This document shows, piece after piece, positions 11,031-22,346 of a DNA stretch of 64,000 nucleotides. This DNA is from Datura wrightii. Taxonomy: Eukaryota > Streptophyta > Magnoliopsida > Solanales > Solanaceae. The DNA is taken from assembly GCA_035772735.1 (NCBI GenBank), contig JASDFA010000001.1, positions 70,644,001 to 70,708,000 on the forward strand, given 5' to 3'. The position numbers and the translations under genes were made by a program. Under the pieces are notes generated by a model. The model was not told the DNA's origin and did not search any database. It saw only the letters and a program-made list of their open reading frames with translations. Each line of letters opens with the position of its first letter. Within the stretch, counting starts at the first letter, position 1.

Positions 11031-14000
11031 CCTCTACAAGTTGATTCCTCCACAAGACTTACACTGAAGCTACTTCCTTATTCCTGAACTTCCGAACCTG
11101 GTGATCAAGGATCTTAATGGGTACCTCCTCATAAGTAAGGCTATCCTTCACACCTATTCTCTCCACCGGAACAACTAAAGTCGGGTCACCAATGCACTTC
11201 TTTAATAACAATACATGAAAAATTGGATGCACTGATGCCAATTCTGCTGGTAGCTCTAACTCATAGGCCACCTTGCCAACACATCTCACAATCCTGTATA
11301 CGCCAACATATCGAGGACTAAGTTTCCCTTTCTTCCTGAACCTCATCACTCCCTGCATAGGAGATACTTTTTAGAACACCCAATCATCAACTTCAAATGC
11401 AAGTTCTTTTTGCCTAGCATCCGCATATGACTTTTGATGACTCTGAGATGTTTTCAGCCTTTCCCTCATAAGCTGAACTTTCTCCATGGCCTCATGAACT
11501 AAATCTAGCCCTATCATTGTAGCTTCACCTACGTTGAACACCTCCGCCCATAAAGAACCTCAAACATAGCCATATGGATACTAGAGCGGTAACTATTATA
11601 GTAAGAAAACTCGATAACAGGTAAATAATCATCCCAACTTCCTTTGAGGTCAATCACACAAGATCTCTACATATCCTCAAGAGTATGAATGGTCCGTTCA
11701 GCTTGACCATCTATTTGTGGGTGAAAAGTTGTGCTGAGCTTGACCTGAGTATCAAGTCCCTTCTAAAATGATCTCCAAAACTACGAGGTTAACTGAGTAC
11801 CTCTATTAGAAATGACAGACAAGGGAACTCCATGCAACCGAACTAACTCTTGAATATATAACCTAGCATAGTGCTCAGCTTAATTGGTAGTCTTTATCGA
11901 TAGAAAATGGATTGCTTTAGTCAAACTGTCTATAACCACCCAAATAGAGTCATACTGCCAATATGTACGAGGTAACCTTGTAATGAAGTCCATATGTATT
12001 TCCTCCCACTTATAAGTAGGGATACTGATGTCTTGTAGCATACTTACAGGTCTCTAATGCTCCACTTTCACTTGCTGACAGTTCGAACACTTAGCCACAA
12101 ACTCATCTATGTCCTTCTTTATTCCACTCCACCAATAGAATTGTTGTGGGTTGCAGTACATCTTGGTGGCACCCGGATGTATAGAATATCAAGAACCATG
12201 AGCCTCATGCAATATTCATTCTCTCAAATCATCGACCTCCAGAACACATAAATGGCCTGGTATCAAAGCACACCATCTCCCCCTTAGGAGAAGACCTCAA
12301 CCTTCTGATTTTGAACCGCTTCTTTCAACTTCACCAAAATAGGATCCTCATCTTGCCTAGCCCTGAGCTCGGTCACCAAGGAAGATTCTGACCCGTTCAA
12401 AAGAATGACACCACCATCCATCGAGTCAAAAAGTAGACCTCTAAACATGCAAGCCAATGCACATCCTTCACCAAATCTTTCCTTCCATCCTCCACATGAG
12501 AAATGCTCTCCATAGACGGCCTGCTGAGGGCATCCGTCACTACATTAACCTTGCCCAAATGATACAAGACACTCATGTCATAGTCCTTGAGCATCTCTAA
12601 CCATCTTCTTTGTTGCAAATTCAAATCCCTCTGAGTGAACAAATACTATAGGCTCTTGTGATTGGTAAACACATCCACATGGGCTCCATATAAATAGTGT
12701 CTCCAAATCTTCAATCCGAACACCATCGCTGCCAATTCTAGGTCATGCATCGGGTAATTCTTCTCATGATTATTAAGCTTTCTAGAGGCATATGCAATGA
12801 CCTTACCATGCTGCATCAACACACATCCAAGACCAACTCTAAAGGCATCACAATACACAACATATCCATATGTACCCTTAGGTAGGTTCAATACTGGGGC
12901 TGAAGTAAGTCGAGTCTTTAACTCCTAAAAGCTCTTCTCACAGGCATCCGACCACTAAAATTTGACTTTCTTTCGGTTTAACTTAGTCAACGATGCTGCA
13001 ATGGACGAAAATCCTTCAACAAACCTCCTATAATAGCCATTTAAACCCAAGAAGCTCCAGATATCCGAAAGATTAACCGGTCTAGGCCAATTCTTCACAG
13101 CTTCTATCTTTTGAGAGTCCACCTATATACCCTCACTTGACACCACATGGACCACCAAAGCTACCAAATCCAACCAAAAAATTACACTTGTTGAATTTAG
13201 CAAACATCTAGCGATCCTTGAGAGTCTATAGCACAATCTTCAAATGAGCAGCATGCTCCTCCTCGCTCTGAGAGTATATGAGGATATTGTTTATGAAGAC
13301 AATCAAGAACATGTCCAGATATGGCTTAAACACCCTGTTCATCAAGTCCATGAAAGTTGCAAGAGCATTCATTAATTCTAACGACATAACTACAAACTCA
13401 TAGTGACCATACCGAGTTTGAAAAGCTATCTTCGAAATGTCACGCTCCCTAACTCTAAGATGATGATACCCAGATCTGAGGTCTATCTTTGAGAAGCACT
13501 TAACACCCAAAATTTGGTCAAACAAGTCATCAATTCTGGGGAGGGGATACTTTTTCTTAATTGTAAACCTGTTCAATTGCAGGTAGTCAATGCACATACG
13601 GAGAGATCCATCCTTCTTTCAAACTAAGAGATCGGTGCACCCAACAGGGACTTGCTAGGCCTGATGAAGGCGTTATCTAGGAGATCCTTCAACTATTCTT
13701 TCAACTCCTTTAGCTCAGCGGGAGCGATTCTGTATGGAGGAATAGATATAGGCTGCATACCTGGAAGAAGGTCAATACTAAAGTCAATCTCCCTCTTAGG
13801 AGGGACTCCTGATAGATCATCTGGAAAAACCTCCGAACACTCACACACAACAGGGATAGACAAAAGAGTCGGAGCTTTGGATGTCACATTCTTAACTCGA
13901 ACTAGATGGTACACGCAACCCTTGGAATCATCTTCCGGGCCTTAAGGTAGGAAACAAACAGACCTACAGGCACAACTGAACTTCCCTTCCATTCTAGGAC

Positions 14001-14515
14001 TGGCTCACCTAAAAATTAGACCTCTACCATACGAATTCTACAATTCACTAAGACATAACATGCATGTGACCAATCCATACTAATTATAACATCAAAATTA
14101 GTCATGTCTAACTCTACTAGATCAGCTAAAGTGACTTTCTGAAGGACTGTGATAGGACAATTTCTGTATATCCTTCAAGCTACAATTGAGTCGCCGACTG
14201 GAGTAGAGACTGAGAAGGATTCTGATAAATTTCGGGATTGACTCCAAAACTAATAGCAAGATAGGGTTTCACAAAAGATAAAGTATCCCCTAGATCAAAC
14301 AAAGCATATACATCTATATGGAACACTCGCAACACACCAATGACCACATCTGGGGAGACCTCCTACTCCTGACGAGATGAGAAGGCATAAAATCTATTCT
14401 GACACTGACCACCACCTACACTAGTGGATGCACCCTACTAAACTAAGCGTGCTGGTGGAGCTGTTGAACTGGTGGCTGGTTCATGATCTCTACCATGGCC
14501 CTATCTGGCTGAAGG
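11031..14515 (-). pseudogene. G1 pol: protease, RT, RNase H, integrase, chromodomain
   Basis: Domains run right to left. Protease is near 14260-14310, with DLGDTLSF where DSGATLSF is usual, so the catalytic triad is altered. RT follows (12900-13900), with SVPPYRIAPAELKELK-like text at 13693-13760 and a catalytic box reading VFINNILIYS (13270-13310) where FIDD is required. RNase H (12646-12891) has VVYCDAFRVG, DLELAA and FTNH (usual FTDH). The integrase zinc region and core (about 11500-12200) contain SNRGTQ where SDRGTQ is usual, plus several stops. The C-terminal part (11059-11358) has GKLSPRYVG and a chromodomain-like end, ILDHQVRKFRNKEVASV. Chromodomains of this lineage direct integration to heterochromatin. 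Multiple frameshifts and lost active sites make it inactive. Confidence 0.85.
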
Positions 14516-15422
14516 GTAATCTTTGAGAATGTGTTCGGGCTTCACACACCCAAAACATGCACCTAAACCTGCTAAGCACTCTCAGGTGTGCCTTTCTACC
14601 ACACCTGCTAGTAATTGGAATGCTAGGCTCTACTGAGATGCTCCCTGACCTTGAGAGCCTGGTGTCCGTCCCCTATGCTCACGCCTAGATCTGGATGGCA
14701 CATTGGCTGATGACAATATTGGGGCTGATGACCTATGGTGGGACTGCTGACGGTGTTCACCACTGGACCTCTATTGGGAAAACCCAAAGATTCCTATCCT
14801 AGCCCTCTTGGCCTCTCTCTCCCTTTCCTTCATCCGATCCACCTCCATCTGTTGGGCGTATATCACCAATCAAGAGAAATTAAGATCACTGTTTAGCATT
14901 GCAGTCTTACACTCCTTGACCAGCGAATCTGACACTCCATACAAAAATCTATTCATACGAGCTCTCTGATCAACAACTATCTCTGGCCCATACTTGGACA
15001 GCCGGGTGAACTCCAAGGCATACTCTTGCACAGTCATATTGCTCTGCCTCATGTTGATGAGCTCCGCCACCTTTGCCTCCCTCAACTCCCTAAAGAAGAA
15101 TCTGTCTAAAAAGGCAGTCATGAACTCGTCCTAGATCATAGGAATTATGCCCACTGCTCTACCATCCCTCCACTGACAGTACCAAATATAAGCAACCCCC
15201 TTAAGCTGATAGGCGGCTAAGTTTGTGCTCCCTTCGATTGTTACCCTCATAATATGGGTGATCTTCTGTATCTTCTCCAGAAACTCATTTGGGTCCTCAG
15301 GCACTCTTTACCCAAGGAACTCGATGGATTCATCTTAAGGAAGTCCCGAACTCGAGTCCCTGCTGCGTTCCCATTCCGAGGGACATGGGCCACCGTTTGC
15401 TGCTTGAATTGAGCAGTTAAAG
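14516..15422 (-). pseudogene. G1 gag (main part)
   Basis: Capsid text includes VRDFLKMNP (near 15340), FLDRFFFRELREAKVAEL and MTVQEYALEFTRLSKYGPEI (14870-15121), typical of Tekay gag. A zinc knuckle near 14516-14560 reads CFGCVKPEHILKDY; the final Cys is Tyr, so it is one residue short of CX2CX4HX4C. A frameshift lies near 15300. The frame is cut at 15422 by G2; the N-terminal piece is at 27356-27521. Confidence 0.8.
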
Positions 15423-17191
15423 TGTCACGACCCGACCGTACACCAGGATTGTAGACATGGGACAAGGAACCTTGAGAGACCCTAATTCAACCCATGGCTC
15501 ATGCATTTAACTAATCTCATTAAAATAAATGGAATATTAAGCATAAAACATCGCGGAAACGTAACCTTGACATAGCAACAAGAAGTACCAACATTTACAT
15601 AAGTTGAATACTACTCATTTGTCCGTAAGCCTCTAAATATAAGATGGGTTAATGGGAAAACATCCCCAACTAACTCGAGCAATACTGAAACAAAATCAAT
15701 GAGAAAGTTCATCAAACGGCCCTCAGAACATGAGGATTCACCAACAAGCAGATATCGTAGGCTGGGATGGACTAAGGATGAGGATGATTATCAATACGTC
15801 ATAACATTTACAACCCACGGTGGCACGTGGTTATGAGACACCAGCGTAGTCCTTTGAACGCCGGGCTGCTCGGTGCTAGACATGGCTCCCAATAACATGC
15901 ATATAGGCTCATACATAAATCGTTAACATCATGCATAAAATTCATTGGCTAAGATATAACATTTATCATCATTGCTCCCCTTTAAGACATGCTTAGCCAA
16001 GAATCAAGGCCCTTTTTATTGGCCAACATCATAAATCGATAAATCATGAAATTCATTTCATAAATCATAAATCATTCTTCATCATGTGGGAATTGCCAAA
16101 TACTTCATCATAGTCAATGCTTTCAAAATATACTCATAAACATGGGTAACTTGGATTCATGTATTTCCCTAATCAATAAACTTAAAATAATGAATACTCA
16201 TCATAAATCATAATTTCCATGAACTTCCATAAACAATCGAACACTACTTGAAAACGGCTCTTCCGCTCCGAAACGGGCTATTCCAAATGTTCCTGGAGAT
16301 TCTTGCTTTTTAGATTTAAAAAGATTGAAACATGATTTTGATGAAAATAATACGAAACCTGCCCATCATGCATATTTCAATAAATAAAACTCAATTAAAA
16401 CATACTCATATGGAAAAATCACATTGACATGCTTTGGGTAAAACCCCATGGAATTTGAGTAGGAGAATTCATGACTTTAATCGAAATTGGGCATGGGTGA
16501 GGAAGATTTCTACCCTTTTTAAGACCCTATATACCTGGGAATAGATGGACTTAAAGTTCCTTGAGCACCCACAAAGGAATTGAAGAAAAATTGGGGAAGA
16601 AGGCCTTGAATCTCCCAAAAACCTCTCTAAAATCCTTGCATTAGAATGGGTATGCAATAAAGACTTAACTCCCCTTATCACACTCAGAAAATATCCAAAA
16701 CGACGTAGTTTAGGCCTTAGGAACTTAGGAAATTATGGAAACACCCTTATTAAAACGTAGGAAATCTCTGGTCGCCAGTCCTCACGGGGGACCTAACGGG
16801 TCGTTGCCATCGGACACGACTCGTTTCCTTTATCCGTTGGGTCCACTGTCCAAAACTCCAAGGGAACCACACGGGTGACTTCACAAGTCGTGAGGTCTGA
16901 CCACGACTCGTGGTCACCTTCCGTGGCCTACACTTACTATCCCAATATTGCCAATCCTCCATGGTTGACCATAGGTGACCTCACCAGTCGTGAGGTCTGA
17001 CCACGACTCATGGTCGGGCCCGTGACCTCCTCACATAGACTTTTCCAAACCAAGCTAACCATGAGTCACTTCATGACTTGTGGTCACTCCTCACGATTCA
17101 CCTCACGAGTCGTTCTGTGACCTAGTGTGAATTTTCAGTTTTTCTCCATTTTCACTTTCGGGTCTGATCCTTTGGTTCCCGGGGTATAAAT
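15423..17191 (-). repeat. 3' LTR of G2 (L3)
   Basis: About 1.77 kb, starting TGTCACGACCCG. Its right third (16612-17191) matches 26774-27355 almost base for base. U3 (16750-17120) holds repeated GACTCGTGG words, including the palindrome GACCACGACTCGTGGTC at 16899-16915. The polypurine tract follows at 17193-17206 (plus strand TATCTCCCCCTTGG). Confidence 0.9.
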
Positions 17192-17436
17192 ATATCTCCC
17201 CCTTGGGAACATTTGTCCTCAAATGTTAGAAACATGCAGAAAACTCCGTGACAAGCTATCACCATATACGATTACCAATCATTTAAGTCGAAAACTGACG
17301 GAATGACTACCTCCAAAAGGAACTACATAGCTAAACTGAATTCAGAAATCACATAATTTACCATATCATAAAACAAACTTGTACACATGAACTGATCGGG
17401 AAAAGCTGATTAAAGGTTTAGGGCAAAACTGATACC
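17192..17436 (-). other. Polypurine tract and 3' leader of G2
   Basis: The minus strand reads CCAAGGGGGAGATA next to the LTR. The rest is a short non-coding stretch up to the end of the chromodomain. Confidence 0.75.
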
Positions 17437-20400
17437 TCAACCTGAAACTGAGCCGGTAGGGAACAAATGAGGGTATTTAGCTATCATATCTGCTTCGGCT
17501 TCCCGCGTAGCTCCCTCAACATGTTGATTTCTCCATAACACCTTTACTGAAGCTACTTCTTTGTTCCTCAGCCTCCGAACCTGCCGATCCAAGATTTCAA
17601 CGGGAATTTCTTCATAACTGAGGTTGTCCTTCACTCCAATGTTTTCCACCGGAACTACCAAGGCTAGATCACCCAAGCACTTCTTCAAAAGTGACACATG
17701 AAAGACGGGATGAACTGAAGATAGTTTCGAGGGCAAGTCTAACTCATACACCACCTTACCAACTCTTCTCACAACCCGGTAGGGGCCAACATAGCGAGGA
17801 CTGAGTTTACCTTCTTCCCAAACTGCATGACTCCCTTCATGGGAGATACCTTTAGAAATACCCATTCCTCCACATAAATCTCTTCTCCTCACATTAGCAT
17901 ACAATTTCTGATGACTCTGAGCGATTTTCAACCGGTCCCTTATCAACTGAACCTTCATCATCGCCTCGTGAACTGAATTTGGTCTTATCATAGCTGCCTC
18001 ACCAACCTTGAACCATCTGATGGGAGATCTACACCTCCGCCCGTAAAGACCCTCGAACGTTGCCATCTGGGTACTGTAGTGGTAACTGTTGTTATAAGCA
18101 AACTCAGCTAAGGGAAAATGATCATCCCACCTGCCTTTAAAATCCATAACACATGCCCTCAACATATCTTCAAGGGTCTGAATGGTTCGTTCTTCCTGGC
18201 CGTCTGTTTGCGGATGGAAGGCTGTACTGAGCTTAGCCTGCGTCCCAAGTCCTTTTTGAAAAAAACACTAGAATTAAGAGGTAAACTGAGTACCTCGGTC
18301 TGAGATAATAGACAAGGGCACTCCATGAAGTCGAACTAACTCCTGAATATACAACTTAGCATAATCATCCATTGAATTAGTGGTCTTGATCGGTAGGAAG
18401 TGTTCACCTTAGTTAACTTGTCAACCACCACCAAAATGGAGTCATATTTCCGACGAGTATGAGGTAGGCCTATAATAAAGTCCATATTAATATCTTCCCA
18501 CTTCCAAGTAGGGATGATGATATCTTTAAGTACGCCTCCCGGCCTTCGATGTTCGACTTTCACTTGCTGGTAGTTTGGACATTTTGCTACGAAATCCTCA
18601 ATATCTTTCTTTAGACCATCCCACCAATAGATATCTCGCAAATCCCGATACATTTTTGTGGATCCTGGATGAATAGAATATCTGGTACCATGTACCTCAT
18701 GCAATATCCGAACTCTCAAATTATCAACGTACGGAACACTTAGTCGACCCTGGTATCGCAGCACACCATCTCCCCCTTGGGAGAAAACCTCCATTTTTTG
18801 ACTCCGCACTGCCTCCTTTAGCTTCCTCAATATTGGATCCTCATCTTGCCTGGATTTAACATCAACTACCAGGGCGATTCTGACCCATTATGCACAACAA
18901 CAACACCATCGGTCAAATCGATCAATCTAACTCCCAGCCTTGCGAGCCAGTGGACATCCCTCACCAACTCCTTCTTTCCCCCATCTACATGGGACACACT
19001 TTTCATGGAGAGTCTACTAAGCGCATCCGCAACCACGTTATCCTTACCCGGGTGGTAAAGGACACTTATGTCATAGTCCTTAAATAATTCCAACGACCTC
19101 CATTGCCAAAGATTTAGATCCTTCTCTGTGAACACGTATTGCAAGCTCTTGTGATCCGTATATACATCCACGTGGACCCCATACAAGTAATGCCACCATA
19201 TCTTCAATGTAAACACCACCGTGGCCAAGTCAAGATCATGGGTTGGGTAATTCTTCTCGTGAACTTTTAGCTGTCTCGAGGCATATGCTATTACCTTCCC
19301 ACGCTGCATCAACACAAATCCCTGTCCGACTCTCGAAGCATCACAATAGACAATGAAGCCATTGGTACCCTCGAGTAAGGTTAACACTGGTGTTGAAGTG
19401 AGTCGGGTCTTCAACACTTGGAAGCTTTTCTCACAAGCATCCGACCATTGGAATTTCACCATTTTTTGAGTCAACCTGGTCAAAGGGGACCCAATTGATG
19501 AAAATCCCTCAACAAATCTTCGGTAGTAGCCTGCTAAGCCCAAGAAACTCCAAATTTTTGAAGAATTCATCGGTCTAGGCCAATTCTTCACCGCTTTGAT
19601 CTTCTGGGAATCTACCCTTATGCCTTCTCTAGATACTACATGTCCCAAAAATTCTACCGAGGTTAGCCAAAATTCATACTTACTAGACTTTTGAATACAG
19701 CTAACAATCCTTGAGGGTTTGTAGCACTATCCTTAAATAAGTGGCATGCTCCTCCTAGCTCCGGGAGTATATAAGAATGTCGCCGATGAACACAATCACG
19801 AACATATCCAAATATTGCTTGAACACCCTGTTCATTATGTCCATAAAAGTTGCAGGAGCATTTGTTAGCCCAAAAGACATAACAACAAATTCATAGTGAC
19901 CATACCAAGTCCTAAAAGCGATCTTTAGTATGTCACTCTCCCGCTCTCTAAACTGGTGATACCCGAACCTGAGATCAATCTTGGAAAAGCACTTGGCACC
20001 CTGAAGCTAGTCAAACAAATCATCAATTCTAGGTAAGGGGTACCTGTTCTTAATGGTAACCTTGTTCAACTGTCGGTAGTCAATACACATGTGAAGGGAA
20101 CCGTCCTTCTTCCGAACAAATAGAATTGGTGCACCCCATGGAGACTGGCTCGATCTAATGAAGCCCTTATCCAATAAATCCTTTAACTGATCCTTCAATT
20201 CCTTTAGCTCGGCTGGAGCCATCCTGTAAGGAGGGATAGAAATAGGTTGCATATCTGGCAATAGATCAATACAAAAATCAATGTCCCTTTCCGTAGGAAC
20301 ACATGGCAAATCCTCGAGAAACACCTCTGGATATTCGTATACCACCGGAACTGACTGAATAGTCGGGGTCTCGGACTCCATATCCTTAACCTTAACTAGG

Positions 20401-20484
20401 TGGTATACACACCCCTTAGAGATCATCTTCATAGCCTTAAGATAGGAAATAAAATGACCTGCTGGTATCGCCGAACCACCCTTC
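17437..20484 (-). pseudogene. G2 pol: RT, RNase H, integrase, chromodomain
   Basis: It starts abruptly at 20484 where element A is inserted. The RT N-terminal part has CIDYRQLNKVTIKNRYPLPR (20040-20100). The catalytic box at 19770-19810 reads VFIGDILIY, with one catalytic Asp replaced by Gly. RNase H (18866-19648) keeps FIVYCDASRV, HDLDLATV and YTDHKSLQ. The integrase zinc region (18540-18680) has HPGSTKMYRDLRDIYWW and CPNYQQV, with the last Cys changed to Tyr. The core continues to 17900 with a frameshift near 18420. The last frame (17437-18165, 242 codons) includes YNNSYHYSTQMATFEGLYGR, GKLSPRYVGPYRVV and a chromodomain, VEILDRQVRRLRNKEVASV. This is the best preserved pol of the four gypsy copies but is still inactive. 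Confidence 0.85.
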
Positions 20485-20823
20485 TGATCTTGGGCAGATT
20501 TATATGCCCAAGTTATACTCAAACGTATCATTTTTACCTTTTTTGTTGTGCAATGTGTATATAATATCATGTAATTGGTAATAAAATGTGAATTTATACT
20601 AACCAACATGATTAACATGTGTTTTGCAGGTAAATGTGATTTTTAGGAGCTAAAATGCATGTTGGAACTATGTCGGAGTTGGACTTGGATGCGAGCGTGG
20701 AAAAGACCTTGGAATGCATATTTTATAGGGGCTCCGCAATGGAGCCGTGCCACGCTACCATCGCGGTAGCACACTGCCTGAGCAAGGATGAAAATGGCAA
20801 TTTCCAGTGTGCCTGCGCGTCAG

Positions 20824-20963
20824 CTCCGTGGCACGGAGATAGGCGTCCGCGATGGCCTCCGTGCCACGTTGAGGTTAATTTTCCGGACCCTGGAAATTCC
20901 AGTGAAGGTCCGCGTCCACGCTGTGTCACGGAGGCAGTGCTCCGCGTTGGCCTCCGTGACACG
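20824..20963 (+). repeat. U3 hairpins of element A LTR
   Basis: CTCCGTGGCACGGAG (20824-20838) is a perfect palindrome with one centre base, followed by CCTCCGTGCCACGTTG (20857-20872). The second hairpin is TGTGTCACGGAGG (20922-20934) with CCTCCGTGACACG (20951-20963), 12 pairs and a 16-base loop. It ends 33 bases before the TATA box. The same sequence occurs inside the element at 24783-24919. Confidence 0.9.
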
Positions 20964-20996
20964 TTGCTTGTTATTCCGGGAAAAATTTCCCACTAG

Positions 20997-21004
20997 TATA
21001 AATA
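20997..21004 (+). promoter_or_regulatory. TATA box of element A LTR
   Basis: TATAAATA, in ACTAGTATAAATAG. The same motif and context are at 58882-58889 in B. Transcription would start roughly 30 bases downstream. Confidence 0.75.
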
Positions 21005-21944
21005 GCACACTTAGGTTTATTTTAAAGAGAGTTTTGGAGTTTTGAGACTGAGTTCAGAAGTGGAGAGCAGGAACGTGGGTTAGTAGCAGTTGAAGATTGA
21101 AAAAGCTAAGGGATTTCTTCTCTTCCTTTCTTCTTTCTATCAATTGTACGTATGATTTACACTCATTTTAGGATGATCAATCCAAGAATGAGTAGCTAAT
21201 TCACTTCCTTGCTGAGGTTTTGAACATGTGTAATGAATTCTGATTTTAATTGATATGGTTTCTTCTTCTTCTTTAATGTTGTTCTATTAATTCTTGTTTT
21301 TACTGCATTAGTGATTGGCCAACATTAATGTACATCTAAAAAGTCCAATTTCACTCGAAAGAGCAAGAAATTGGAAAGTTGTGAATTAATTGGGTATTGT
21401 TCTTAACTTGATTTGGGAAAATTGGGTTTTGATGTGCTTTCCTAATAGAAATATACTTGAAAGTCGTATTAGTCAATTTAGGAACCGGAATTTTAGTGCT
21501 AGGTCATAAATTGCATTTGATCACAGAAATGTAGACGGATGGTTTATGATTCTAAAGTGAAATTAAATACGAGAGTTTTAATTTCTAGGCAAATGTTCTT
21601 GGCTAGCAACATGAAGAAGAGAATTAACCAAAATTATCATGATTATCAAGTTCATTACTTGTTCTTAACCTTGGCATGTTCATATCCATTGTCTGAATTC
21701 ACAAGTAAATAGTTGTTATTAGTTGTAGTATATATAGTTTAGAAACCAAAAACTCAAGTAACTCTTGGTTACATTGTTGTTAGCATAATTAGAAGTGAAA
21801 TAGGAATATAGTAAACTAGGCAATTTTACATATCTTGAGCCTCCTTGGATCGATACTTGGCTACTTGGCCACTTTATTACTTGTTTGACCACGTGCACTT
21901 GCGTGTCGGTTTTTAACTGTAGCAACAAACCGCGAACAAGTTTT

Positions 21945-21962
21945 TGGCGCCGTTGCCGGGGA
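21945..21962 (+). other. Primer-binding site (tRNA-Asp), element A
   Basis: TGGCGCCGTTGCCGGGGA is the exact complement of the 3' end of plant tRNA-Asp(GTC) including CCA. It lies six bases after the LTR. Athila-type elements use this tRNA. Confidence 0.92.
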
Positions 21963-22080
21963 AGCTAGGCGATTTGTAAAATTGTGTTTAGTGTAAATTT
22001 ACTGTATTTGTATTTTTATTTTCTTAAGTGTTAACAACTTGGTCTTAGCCTGTATTTTGCAGATTTTGTTTCTGTGAACA
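21963..22080 (+). other. Untranslated leader of element A
   Basis: An AT-rich leader between primer site and gag. It ends in TGTATTTTGCAG (AG at 22061-22062), a good splice-acceptor match that is conserved in B (59907-59908). A TGA lies directly before the first gag codon. Confidence 0.5.
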
Positions 22081-22338
22081 CTGGCAAGGGACAAAGAGCT
22101 GGTGGAATCTTACTTAGAGCCTGAACGTGAATTTCATAGTCAACGTAGAGAAGCTCTTCGAAAGAAGCTGCAGTTGCTTAAACAGTCTATGATGGAGCAA
22201 CAAAATCCACCAGTTGTGCGGGCAGTTTTAGTGCCCGATGAAGCAGCAGCAAGGCCGGTTCGCGAGGTGGCAATCCCACACGCTAATAATGTACATCTAG
22301 CATCCGCAAACCAGAGCCTGGAGGGAGGTTTGAATTAA
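22081..22338 (+). pseudogene. Element A gag N-terminal part, cut by a 1-base deletion
   Basis: The frame opens after a TGA with CTG in the context ACACTGG and reads TLARDKELVESYLEPER, then a charged helical stretch with PPVVRAVLVPDEAAARPVRE. B has the same frame, also with CTG and no in-frame ATG upstream. In A the frame runs to a TAA at 22336-22338 because one base present in B is missing at about 22292 (A reads AATGTACATC, B reads AATGTCACATC). B continues straight into the capsid domain, so A has a simple frameshift. An unusual CTG start (A at -3, G at +4) or an ATG-to-CTG loss in the common ancestor would both fit. Confidence 0.8.
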
Positions 22339-22346
22339 AGCAGAAT

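Larger units (their letters stand above)
20485..21938 (+). repeat. 5' LTR of element A
   Basis: 1454 bp, from TGATCTTGGGCA to GCGAACA. It is homologous to 58373-59795. U3 begins with an 8-bp inverted repeat, CTTGGGCA (20489-20496) and TGCCCAAG (20505-20512), identical in B. Further in are GC-rich inverted repeats (20824-20872 and 20922-20963) and a TATA box. The short plus-strand frames here are chance. Confidence 0.9.

Noticed and set aside
20496..20618. N-terminal extension of the G2 RT frame (starts MLIMLVSIN)
   Set aside because: This is the complement of the element A LTR fused by chance to the G2 frame; the true pol sequence begins at the insertion point 20484.
20824..20963. GC-rich inverted repeats as a CRISPR array or a MITE
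   Set aside because: There are no regular spacers; the repeats occur at equivalent positions of two independent element copies, so they belong to the retrotransposon and are not a separate insertion.
20655..20996. 113-codon plus-strand frame in the LTR of A (and 58748-59062 in B)
   Set aside because: It lies across U3 hairpins; the two copies do not share a frame and no protein family is suggested.
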